Shown: positions 22,836 through 33,929 of the stretch, piece by piece | Numbering within the stretch: position 1 is the stretch's first letter | Layout of the letters: every line of letters begins with the position of its first letter | Source: Entonaema liquescens | Lineage: Eukaryota > Ascomycota > Sordariomycetes > Xylariales > Xylariaceae | Assembly: GCA_902805475.1 (NCBI GenBank) | Contig: CADCSX010000006.1 | Location: 1,860,001-1,924,000 of the forward strand | Direction: 5' to 3' | DNA length: 64,000 bases | Program-made: the position numbers and the translations under genes | Notes under the pieces: model-generated | The model's database searches: none | What the model was told of the DNA's origin: nothing | Seen by the model: the letters and a program-made list of their open reading frames with translations, nothing else

Positions 22836-23651
22836 GGAGATCTAATAAAACGTATCGACCATCGAAATTATAACTACGAGATTGACATCCACCCGTAAAT
22901 AGCAACATCTGTGGTTTAAAAGGAGGGACGCCCGGGTTCTCCCCGCAGATCCTGAGTAAGTGCACACACGCGACTATGCAACAAGCGAGGCGAGGACCAT
23001 AAGCTCCGGGTAGCCGGTATTTACATAGCCGGAACCGAAAAGGAGTCTCGTTGCATACTCACTCCACTTTCGGGATCTACCGAAAATCACCGTACTGAAA
23101 AACCACGATACACCTCAATATCGGACGATGGCGCCTTTAAATCTAAAGCATCCTGCGAACAGCATATGATGTAATACAATCAGACTATACAAAAACCCGC
23201 CGTTATCCGGATACCGTGGAAGAGAGGAATACGCTACAACAGAAAAAAGGGGCTCGAACACTTAGTATGATGCTAGCATTCTGCAACGCACGAGCTTCAA
23301 TGACGTCATGAGTTGCGGCGGCACTATAAATAGAGACTAGTGGTAGACGGGCCAAGAGGCTTCTACATACTTCCGGAACTCGGATCCGAGTCGTGATAGG
23401 TAGAATCTATGCAGTTGGTAGAAAGCGTAAGGTTGGAGAACCATCAAGTTACGGCAGATCCTCTAATTACTACTACTCGAAGCCGGATTATATGTCCAGC
23501 TTCTTCATTGATGATAGCGCGGATTCACGCAGAACATCATTTTTGGGGTATTTACTACTACGAAGTAAAATTTACGCTGTATCCTAGCAGTTCCGCTTTA
23601 CTCGAACAGCTCTTCCGATGCTTGCACAAGGGCGATCCCTTGAGCGCCAGT
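22836..23651. other. Intergenic region
   Basis: This lies between the F-box 1 start and the TPR gene 3' end. Open frames at 23393-23963 run antisense into the TPR gene and look like shadows. I see no independent feature. Confidence 0.5.
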
Positions 23652-25914
23652 TTAGACTTCATCCGTAGCTTCCGGTCTGTCGCATTCGGCGGCTGGTTTC
23701 GCCGCTCTCGGCTTCTTCTTGCGCTTGCTAGTTCCGGCGCCGGATCCTATCGGCGCCTCGCGTATCCACCTTGCGACCGCTTCCGCGCGCTCTGTCAGGA
23801 TGGGATACTCCCTTCCGTCATCCACAGCCCAGCGTTTCGGGCCAGCATGCGGACTAGGAACACCGCCATTAGTAGAAATCGCGTGATCAGCTTCGGCTCT
23901 CCGCTGCCGGGCAAGGATCGCAGCTTTAAAGCTCGCCTCATCATTAACACGCTCGTCCTCTAGCGCCTCGATGATAGCTTGTTGCCGCATCCGCTCTTTC
24001 CTCTGCTCTTCGGTTTCAGAGGGGCTTGTGCCGCCGGTGATGGATAGAGCATTGACGCTTGCGGTCGCGGTAGATACCCCGTTTGTGGAAACGGGAATCG
24101 GTAGCGGGGCAGGGGCGCAAAGAGCCTCCCAACTCGATGCGAGCTCGATCCAGTTTTCAGCTCGGCGGAGGACCTCAATCCAATCAGCCCGAGCAGGAGA
24201 CCTACTCGCCTGAAAGACAGGATAGCCATCAGCAAGACGAGCGAGCCGCGCAACCATATGCGCATGACGTTGCAATTCCTTTGCCGAGGTCTGGATGAGG
24301 GTATGACATAGTAGTAGCGAATGTAGCGCGTCTGTTAGTAACGGGTGGTAAGTGACCATCTCAGTAGTTGTCTGAATCGACTCCATTGTGGCACTACCTG
24401 GAGACACGAGCTCCGTCGAGGGATACGGCGGTAGGTCTGCCGGAGGTGTGGCTGAGAAAAGAGAGGATAACTCGTACACCGTATGGCTAGGCGAAGTTCC
24501 CGTAGGGCTGTCTGGGTCTTGAGATGCATGTCGGGATTGGCCGTAGTACCTTTTACTGCGATGAGTCGCCTGATTTACCTGGCGACTGAAGTCATCTGAT
24601 ATCTCAATAGGTAAGTTAGGTGAATAGTGAAAGTGCTTGAGATACTCCATGTAATCTCGCAGGGCGCGCTTCGCGTAAACACGTACTGCCCTGCGCGCAT
24701 CTAGCAACTTCTTAGATGGACCCTTACTCTCCGGGTCCTCCTCCGCTTGAAGTGACACTGAACCACCATTAGTAGGGACATTGCTAGCCCCGTTTGTACC
24801 GTTCTGCGAATTCGTGTTCTGTTCGACAGGCGAATCGGGGAGCGCAAGCGGAACATGGTCACAAGCTAGAGTAAGATAGCAACCAGCTCGCTGAAATAGA
24901 AGTTGTACTTCTATACTACTCGGTTGGTCTCTTTCGTCAAGAGGAGGGTTATCTCGCCGCCGCCGATTTTTCTGATCAAGCTGCATAGACTCATCAGATG
25001 CTGGTTTGTGCCGCGGTTGTTGAAGACGGTACACGCCCAGCGCTGCGGCAAGATCTCTAACGGCACCCTCGAAATCCTCCTTGAACATTCGGACGATAGC
25101 GCGAGTCCGCAGGGGCTCGCAATCGGAAGGCCGTTGTCCGATTATAAGATCCAGTGCATGGAAGTCCGTACATTCGGCGAGCTGCCTCGATGGGATCTTT
25201 TCATGAAAGAAATGAACATAATTGGCGTCGGGGTCATCAGGCGCTCTTTGTAAGACAAGACTAGCGACATTTTCCAAAGTCGAAGTAGACTGCATCGTAG
25301 CTACACTCGACGCTATTTCATCCAAATGATAGGCGCGCGACAATTTCTGGGTGGCTTGCTCCCTCATTCGGAATTTCCGTTCTGGACTAAGTTTTGCGCC
25401 GGCATTGTTCCCAAACCCGAGTCCCAAGGCCTGCATATGATGCGCAGCTCCGCCTGCCAACGAATTAGACAATGCCGAGGATGCGACACCATTCGCAGCC
25501 CGTACGGCGAGATCCGTAGCGCCGTCCACAAGCTGTCTGATCTTCACCAGGTCGTAAAACACTGCTGGATCAACAGGGCGCGGTAACGGCATGTAGTAAT
25601 TCGCATTGGCCAGAGTCTCGAGGACTTCGAGCGGTAACTGTAACCATGGTCCATGAAAGGACGATATGTAACGCCAGTGTCTGTGGTAGCGAATTATAAG
25701 CTACCAATATACAGGCTTATAGTCAATAAAAAGGTACAACTCACTTATTCCGACAAATTACAAGCGCAGAGGAGGAAGACGACGATGACTGAGGCGCAGG
25801 AGAAGATGGTTTCTTCTTATTCGCTGTCGGAGGCGCTGTCGAGGCATCTGCAGGAGCCTGTGCCTCTATGATAGGAGATTCGCCCGCTGTGGGCTTCTTG
25901 TTCTTTTTACCCAT
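23652..25914 (-). CDS. Conserved fungal TPR-like helical-repeat protein of unknown role
   Basis: Exon 1 is 25914-25745, a 64-nt intron spans 25744-25681, and exon 2 is 25680-23652; 732 residues. It starts with a Lys-rich, Ser/Pro-rich disordered segment (GKKNKKP), then CRNKHWRYISSFHGPWLQLP across the splice site, which I recall as conserved in Pezizomycotina proteins of this type. Downstream, the DFHALDLIIGQRPSDCEPLR, AIVRMFKEDFEGAVRDLAAAL and RAGCYLTLACDHV stretches look like tetratricopeptide repeats, followed by helical, low-complexity regions and a basic C-terminus (TSKRKKKPRAAKP), possibly a nuclear signal. I cannot name a function. The upstream exon is needed: the in-frame ATG at 25592 would drop the conserved start. 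Confidence 0.72.
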
Positions 25915-26693
25915 TGCGCATTGGTGGTAGATTTGTTTTTTTAAGTACTTTCCAATAGAAATGTAGACGTAGTATATGAGGTGTGATTGATACTCGAATC
26001 GCTGCAGTATTTACACAATAGATATTTGGACTGGTAGCGAATTAAAGCAACAATATACCGCGGCGAATCGTATAAGTTGTAAAAGTCTCGATAACTCGCT
26101 CCTACTTCTTCTTTGAAAGTCGAATGCTATGAAGCAGTTGGAAAAGCTCAATTGCGTCGGCGATTCGGCGTGGCGCGCCTATTTTCTTATCTAAAAGCTA
26201 ATACAGCTCATTACAGTATGTACCTTTATCGCCACGTGATGACCGCTTAATTCCCTTCCTTTGTCTTTTATTAAAAGGGAGTGACTGTATATCATTAATC
26301 TCATTAATCATTGCAAAGATGAAGACCTCGGTACAAAGGCATTACTCATTTTCCAGAAATTTCTCATTCGCTATGTTTATTTCTCATGCCTTGACTCATA
26401 TCGAATAACTAAAATCTAACATAATCTTCATAACTCTGCTTACGGGTCAATTAAAGATGATCAGAAGTACAAGCAACAGCGCTCGTGGCATATACTCAGT
26501 ATCAGTGATATACATGTAAAATTTGGCCCCGATAAAAAACTAGTATCTTGCGTATTTCGCTCTTAACAGTCAAGGATACTTTTTCGGGTGATACCTTGAC
26601 TCTCCCAAAACCGAAGGTCGGTATCCAAAATACGTGTAAGTTAAAAAATTCTTTTTTTTTTCATAATATTGTAGTTGTCATGACTTTATAATA
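25915..26693. other. Intergenic region
   Basis: AT-rich spacer between the TPR-protein start and the M20 gene 3' end, with a T-run near 26648-26660. No gene or repeat family is recognised. Confidence 0.5.
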
Positions 26694-28199
26694 TTAGTTT
26701 CCTTTGACCTCTCGTTTCCACGCCTTCTTTACTTCCTCTAGGAGACCATCTTGTGTCAAGACATCCAAAGCAGTACCTGCAAGCGCCTTGCCTACTCGCA
26801 GACTTCGCTCAAATGCAACCCTTGTACCGGCCGCCTTGGCGAATTCCGGATTATGAGGTCCGTTCCCTCCCGGACCCGGCGGAATGGCAAACCCTGCACT
26901 CAAACTGGGCATAGCGTAACTTATATCGCCTTGATCCGTACTCGCCATTGTTCGGCCTCCGGCCTCGTCCGTATCATCATTCCCTGGAATCGGCTGTGGA
27001 GGTGAAAGCGCATTGAAATACTTCCGATAGGAAGCACCTAGCACGCGATTGGGAACGTGGTCGGCATAAGACTGCACGTGGGTCATCTTAAGCGTTGCAC
27101 CTGTTGCCTTTGCTCCAGCTTCAAAGCAAGCATCAACCTTCTTCTTCAGTTCCTTCACCCTTCCTTGGGTGTTTGCCCGGGTGACGAAATTACCGGCCGT
27201 ATATGCATGAATTATGTTCGGTCGTACCCCGCCGTCCGTAATATTCCCCTGGATGACATCACCAGGCATTGTTTGCTGACGGAGGACGGATAATGCATTA
27301 TAAGATGTGACCAAGGCGTCAAGAGCATTGATACCAAGCCAAGGACTTGCTGCTGCGTCTGATATGTCTAAATTAGCATGACACTTCCCAAGCAAAAGGA
27401 ATAGTTCAAATCAGCTTACGAGCCTCACGGCCGAAGTACTCAACCTTGAATGCGGTATACGCAGATGTGCGCATCAGTGCAGTATCTTTGGTAATACCGG
27501 GATGAGATATCAAGTTGATGTCGACATTATAATCTCGATAAGCCCCGGCTTCCAACAGCTTAATCTTACCACCACCTCCTATAAGAGATCAGACATGTTT
27601 AATTTCCATAGATTTGGGCCGAGGAGACGATTGATATATCATCTAAGCTTCCCCTTACCTTCTTCTGCAGGAGTTCCAAACACGACGACTTTCCCTCTCA
27701 ATTGGTGCTCCTCTATTATTTTAGCCGTCGCTAATCCACCAGCGACTGATGCGGTAGCAATAAGATTGTGACCACAAGCATGTCCAATGCCGTCCAATGC
27801 ATCTACACACTTTTGTCAGACTTGTTCGCATCGCCTATTGATTCGGTATGACACACCCATTTCAACGTTGAAGGATACAACTGGACCCTTCTTCCCGCTA
27901 TCAAACACAGCAACCCAAGCTGTAGCCAAACCGTAGGCAGATGGCGTCACCTTCCATCCCGGTCTACTGGCCATAAACTTCGTCAGCGTCTCATGAGCTA
28001 TGAATTCTTCATAACCAAGCTCTGGGTTGTCATGTATCTTTTTATTGATAGGCCACAAGTCATCCGCAATGCTGTCTAAGAAATCGCTAATTTCGCCAAG
28101 ATAACCCGGCTTAGCCTGAGCGAGGTCGGCATCCTCGTGGGTGATGAAGACGAAATCGTCGAATTGTTGATCCATCTTGCTAGAGAAGTCTGTCTTCAT
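26694..28199 (-). CDS. M20-family metallopeptidase/amidohydrolase (PM20D2/AbgB-like)
   Basis: Exons 28199-27857, 27802-27659, 27578-27420 and 27358-26694 give 436 residues. The metal-site and catalytic motifs appear only after splicing: MDALDGIGHACGHN (metal-binding His), PAEEGGGGK (catalytic and metal Glu) and REAHAAASPWLGINALDA (dimerisation-domain His). The region from NPELGYEEF onward matches M20D aminoacylase/amidohydrolases that remove N-acyl or p-aminobenzoyl groups, or split dipeptide-like amides, with two zinc ions. There is no signal peptide, so it is cytosolic. It is head to head with an allantoate-permease-type carrier 705 bp away, suggesting co-regulated uptake and hydrolysis of an amide; the substrate is unknown. 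Confidence 0.88.
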
Positions 28200-28904
28200 A
28201 AACGTAGGTGGTCGTCGTCTCTATTGGGAATACATATATATATAAAAGTATAACTAACAGATAAGGTATTTACGAAGCCAGATTGGAGTTATTAAATAGA
28301 TGAATCCGTGGACCTTGAGGTCTCCAGACTTCCATTTCCAATTCAGCCTATCCTACCATCCGCTAACTTCCAGGTTGATGCATTCGATGTAACGGTAAAA
28401 GGTTCAGCGGGTTCAGTGTCACTTATCTATACCGGGTACATATCTATATTTATAAGGGGGGGTAATGCATGGAACTACCCAGGTAGTTTACCCCACACAT
28501 GCAGCCTACCTATCTGAGGGTTCAGGGGTATGTATGTAAGTGTTCCTTGCTACTTGCTACTTCCTATCGAGATCAAACTATTAACAAGTCGCAAGGCAAT
28601 CACTTACGAGATAATACCAACACACCCCTTCCCTTACTTATCTCTTTTAGTTTCTCTCTAAATCCGAATCGTCCGACTTTTATCTATGTGTATTCTCTAA
28701 CCCTTGTCATTGATAAGTACCTACCTAAGAAATGGCCTACTTAAATCAGTACGAAAAGACCGAGTTATGTTTAGGTATTCATAAACTCGGCACGGGTAAC
28801 TACACTACGCTGTAGTTGATCTGCCGAATAGGTGCCTGGAGTCTGGGACAGCGCTGAAGTAACTAACTAGCCAAAAAGAAAACATCAAATCAATCACAAT
28901 CAAA
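28200..28904. promoter_or_regulatory. Divergent promoter shared by the M20 hydrolase and MFS carrier genes
   Basis: 705 bp between two outward-facing starts. It has a TATATATATAAAAG-like element at about 28232-28247 on the hydrolase side, several TACCTA words near 28500 and 28720, and an A/C-rich leader just before 28905. There is no proven operator; the layout suggests shared control. Confidence 0.5.
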
Positions 28905-30828
28905 ATGGCCTCGGGAAAACCAATCGGTCAACAGACCATCACATCCTCGGGTATCCTTGATAAAGAAATAGCAGAACTAGATATCAAAGATGAAGCTGGA
29001 GACTTGGCTGCAAGAGCGTTGGCAAGCGATGCAGTGGATGAAGAAACCTCTCGCAAAGTTCGACGAAAGATTGATATTCGTATCTTACCTTTCCTATGCG
29101 TCACCTACGCTTTGATGTTTATCGACAAGACATCCTTGGGTTACTCTTCGGTATATGGTATTATACCTGATAACAAGCTCCAGGGCCAGGACTACTCTTG
29201 GGCGAGTTCTATCTTCTATTTCGGTCAGTTCTGACTTACTATCTGCATGGTCGATGGAAGACGCTAATAATAACAGGATATCTTGTCGCGGAATACCCAG
29301 GCATAGCAATCATTCAAAGGTTCCCGGTAGCCAAATTTCTCGGTATCAATGTAGTGCTATGGGGCGCTATCCTTATGACAACAGCAGCATGCTCTTCCTT
29401 CGCCGGTCTTGCTACCGTGCGATTCTTCTTAGGCGTGGTTGAAGCGACAATTTCACCCGGCTTTGTGGCCGTCACCGGAATGTGGTGGACTAGACAAGAG
29501 CAAGCAGGCCGGTCGGCCCTTTGGATCTCATTCCTCGGGGTTGGCAGTTTCGTAGGAACACTTTTAGCGTATGGCATCGGACACATCCAAGGCGCTCTAT
29601 CTACTTGGTACGGGAATCCAATCACTTCTGTGCATCTCTACAGTACACCTATCTAGAAAAAGCCTTTGCTTTAGCATTAAGCCGATGTTGGCCATGATAT
29701 AATTGCCAATGCTAACTTTGCTCTAGGAAGTACATCTACCTAATCCTAGGAAGTCTTACTATTGTATGGGGCATAGCTTTCACGCTTTTTGTACCTGACG
29801 GCCCAGCAAGTGTTCAGTGGCTAAGTGAGGACGAAAAAGTTATTGCCATCCAGCGGGTAATCGAGAACAAGACCGGTACCAAATCACGCCGTCTTGCTAG
29901 CGACCAGGTTATGGAGGCTATTACCGACCCTAAAGTGATCGTCCTAGGATTGATATCCTTTGTCAACGCAATTGCGTCTGGTGGGCTTAGTTTTGGTTCT
30001 TTGATAATTTCCGGGTTTGGATTTGATCCGCTCCAAACCACCCTGTTGAATCTGCCCCTTTCTGCGGTCCAGGTTGTAGCACAGCTCGGTTCTGGTGTTC
30101 TCATTTCTTACATCGGCAGCTCCCGCTTGCACGTCGGATCTCTAGCCATGATTCCACCGGTATGCGCAATTCTACGTTATGGTGAGAAGATGTTCAACTA
30201 ACTCTTTATGAAGATCGTAGGAACAGTCTTGATCAATCAACTCCAACCAATGAATAGATGGGGACGACTTGTAGGAGTTTGGCTACTGGTAAGTACTGAC
30301 CTTTAATCCGACGAAGAGTCTTGAAATATGAACTCATGTTCCCAATTCATATTCATTTATACTTCGGGCTTCTCATGGCTCATTCTAAATAAAACGCAGG
30401 GCTCTTATCCCGTAGGGTTCATGATAATTCTTGGCCTACTCGCAACCAACATCGCGGGTAGCACTAAGAGATCCGTAGCCTCAGGCTGGGTCTTCGTCTG
30501 CTACTGCGTTGGCCAAATCGCTGGACCACAGTTCTTCGTGAGCAAGGAAGCCCCGGCCTACCATGGAGGTATAGTAGCCATGCTCTGCGGCTTCATCCTG
30601 AATTTAGTCCTGAACCAACTTCTGCGCTTCTTGTACGTCCTCGAAAACAAGAAGCGAGATAAGATTTTAGAAGGCAAATCGGAGAGCGAGCTTAACGCGA
30701 TGGAAAGGGAGAGCAATCTGCAAGGTTTCGAAGACGTCTCGGATAAGAATAACGTAAGTCACTCCTGTGTCTAACATGATAATCAGAAATCTAATATCAA
30801 GCAGGTTATGTTCCGTTATGCGTTATAA
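28905..30828 (+). CDS. MFS carrier, allantoate permease (anion:cation symporter) type
   Basis: Exons 28905-29223, 29277-29607, 29727-30159, 30214-30288, 30400-30753 and 30805-30828 give 511 residues in an unbroken frame. The cytosolic N-terminus leads to KIDIRILPFLCVTYALMFID, then GYLVAEYPG, the conserved loop GVVEATISPGF, TGMWWTRQEQ and ALSTWKYIYLILG, and the short final exon ending FRYAL, all typical of the Dal5/allantoate-permease family (ACS). About 12 membrane segments are visible. Known members carry allantoate, ureidosuccinate, dipeptides, nicotinate or similar organic anions across the plasma membrane. The 24-nt last exon follows a consensus GTAAGT donor; reading through would replace the conserved tail. 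It is divergent from the M20 hydrolase and convergent with the sugar porter. Confidence 0.9.
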
Positions 30829-30941
30829 TCAATCATCCAATTGGAAAGTCCGGATTTCGCAGAGTATACCTTTGTTAATCTACTATAGCTCAAGTATGTA
30901 GCTGGTACATTTCTCCTCGACTACTTGCAAATAATTCTCAT

Positions 30942-32709
30942 TCAAACATTCGCTTCTTTCGCCGTCTCTCGCTGCTGCAAGGAAACGCCAGCTTTCTCCT
31001 CTATGTTGTGTGCATCCGTAATACCGAGCATCTGCCCACCCTTCTCTACATGGTTCTGGCCGCCGAACAGTGCGTCGATCTCCTCTAGTGGGACCTTCAT
31101 CGTCTCAGGGATGCAGAACCATACGAAGACGGCCAAGACGAAATTAGTTGCCATGAAGAAGAATAGACATTTTAATCCCTCCCTAGCAAGAAAGATAGGG
31201 AAGAATTGTTGAAATATAGTGTTGGCAACATTCTGCATCTGAGAACACATCCCAACCGCCTGTGCTCGAACGTTCATGCTGAACACCTCGGAGGTCCATA
31301 TCCATGTCGTCGCTCCCCATGAAGGCTTGTAGAAGAATATGAATAGGAACAAGAGGAAGACGATGGAAATGCCAACAGGTTGTGTCTTTGTGGCCGCTCC
31401 TTTGGCTCCGACCACATCGGGTGTTGTCATACCAATAATGGGAACAATCAACATGCAAATTCCCATTCCGATCGCACCCACGATGAACAGCCATCGCCGA
31501 CCGAATCTATCCGCAGTCCAGACGGCGTTGAGTGTGAAGAGTATACCGCATGTTGCATTTAGGGCGTTGATTAAGTTTATCGTCTGCGTCGACGGCCATA
31601 CCGTCTTATATATAGCGCTTGAGTACGAGTTCAGCGTGCCCTGGCCGGAAAGCTGTTGTCCAACATTCAAGACGAAGGCGAGATAGAGCCTCTTGCGAAT
31701 GGACGGGTCCTTGAATAGAGCCAGGTACGAGCCGCTCACAGCCTCGTTCTCAAACTCGATGGCCTCTCGTATACTCAGGACCTCGAACTCAACGTCCTGC
31801 TCTGTCTCTCGGATCTTACGAAGCGCCTTCTTGGCTTCTTCGACGTTGTTGTGACGCTTGATCCACCAGCGCGGAGACTCGGGCTGGAAGGGCAGTAGCA
31901 CGATGACGATGACTGGTACGAGGATCTGGAATATAACGACCATGCGCCAGTCCCAGTGGCCGAGCTTCTCTTTGTTCGCGTTGCACGCGTATGCGATCCA
32001 GTACGCGATGAAGGACCCCACGCTGTAAAACATCTGCCAAAATGTCATAATTTGCCCGCGGATCTCCGGGGGCGAGATCTCGCCAATGTAGATGGGTCCG
32101 GCGGCTAGATGGGATGTTAGTTCGAGATGATGTCGCGGGTAAGGGAAGAGGGCTACATACTAAGAGCCATGCCCTGCCCGATGCCGATGAGCACGCGGCC
32201 GCCGATAAAACACCCTAGGTTATGCCATGGAGCGAAGGCTTGCATGAATGTGGCGGCGATGGTAAGTAGACAGCCTATGCCCATGCCGATTCGTCGACCA
32301 AAATAGTCTGCCTAGATACTTGTTAGCGCTTGAGGCATGAATAGCATGGGTTGTACTTACGGTCGGACCACCAAAGAACCAGCCTGCGACAATAGCACCG
32401 ATAGTATAAGCCGTGTTAACCAACCCGATCAAATTTGCATCTCTCTTCTATAACCCAAATATGTGTCAGCTCCATTTCTAATATCATAAGATAAATCTAT
32501 ATGTCATGTAGGATTCTTACGGTGTCGAGATCAAACCACTCGAGCCAGTTATCCGAACCCTGAGCGGCGTTGAAGACCGAGGCATCGTAACCGTATAGAA
32601 CCATACACATGGCTGCCACGAGGGCAATATACCTACTTAATATTAGTTCTGTTTTGCTAGTTGTGAATCTTTCAACTTACCAGTTGTAGAGCCTCTTTGA
32701 GCTCACCAT
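30942..32709 (-). CDS. MFS sugar porter (hexose/lactose permease-like)
   Basis: Exons 32709-32681, 32632-32521, 32447-32361, 32311-32161 and 32104-30942 give 513 residues; introns are 47-85 nt. Sugar-porter signatures (PF00083) are present: GYDASVFNAAQG in helix 1, ADYFGRRIGMG, GRVLIGIGQGMA, PESPRWWIKRH, GQQLSGQGTLNSYS (usually QQxSGxN, so the sugar-contact Asn is replaced by Gly-Thr), DRFGRRW and PETMKVPLEEID. Twelve membrane helices are visible. It should import a sugar or sugar-like compound by proton symport; the altered QQxSG region makes the substrate uncertain. The first exon is only 29 nt. It is tail to tail with the allantoate-type carrier, 113 bp apart. Confidence 0.9.
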
Positions 32710-33929
32710 CTTGATACCAACACTAACTAGTATAGGTACTCAACTCGAGTCTTTGCTCTTGCTTCCAGGCTACCCCAAGAATGCAAGGCTGATTCCCAAG
32801 CACAATAATAGGAAGGGTAGTTGAACAGCCAAAGGCTTATTCGATGGTGTAGGTAAATCCTCTTTATATACAAGTCCCAATGATCGAGATCTGATCAGCT
32901 GAGTAGTAGCTAACCCAGCTCGAGCCCACCTGTGTAAGCCAGGGTCTCTTCCTCGTCTGCAGCTGTATCCCCTCTTTTCTGCCACGATCCCCGACAACGT
33001 GGTTTCGTTAAACAGCATCTTCGCTCGCTCAGCTGAACTTAGTGGTTGAGATCTCGCCCCAAGCGACCGGATCACAACGTGGCGTCCACCTATCATAGAC
33101 CTGTCCGCCACGAATGCTCTGCTCTTTCATGCCACTTCTAACTAGCGAGCTTCCTGGGATACTATGTATTGTACCATTATGGAGAAGAAGTAGTGGGCGC
33201 TACCCCGGACCCTATAGCTAGGGGTTGTTGTGACTAGCATGGGGAAGTTCTCCAACGTGAAATTTCCACCACTCACAGTTTTCCCGTCTGCGGCGGCCGC
33301 AACCCTGCTATCGTTAGCTCCCTTTTATATACAGAGCTTGGTTGAAATTGGTATTGCTGCTCGGTTCGCATTGCAGGAGTTGGGATACAGTATCTTGTGT
33401 AGTCTAGGATGTCATTGACGATGAACTTATATCAAGTTAGTATTGCTATGTCGGATAACAAATTGCTGGCTCATACGAGCCTAGAGTCATACAGAGGTAA
33501 CTTAGTAATAACTATTCAAGTAATCTCTTCATGTTTGTATGCTTTAGGTAATCTTTAACCAGGTACAATCTAGGGGATAAGAAGCTTCATGATCAGATAG
33601 AGAGTATGTAGGAATATACTGATCTTACATTGACGGTGGCTGATAAAAGCAATTCACCCTATATGGAGGGCCTATAATGAATAATAATGCTAGAAAATTG
33701 AAATGGTAAATATAAAAACCCAGATTGCCTATCATCGATTTAATCACTCCGTCATCTGTCCGGACAGTTATATCTAAACGCCACAAAAAGCAATGGTATC
33801 TACCGGCGAATATTTCCCACATATATACCTTTCCGTCATGGCATAAAAGCTTCAAGGTAATCCGCCCAATCCGTATGGAAATGTCAATGCAAGAAAGAAG
33901 AAAGAAACTCCGGTCTAACCCTGCCAAAT
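32710..33929. other. Intergenic region upstream of the sugar porter
   Basis: About 1.2 kb holding the sugar-porter promoter and the 3' end of the first Zn2Cys6 gene. A NotI-like GCGGCCGC is at 33293-33300. No additional gene is supported. Confidence 0.5.
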
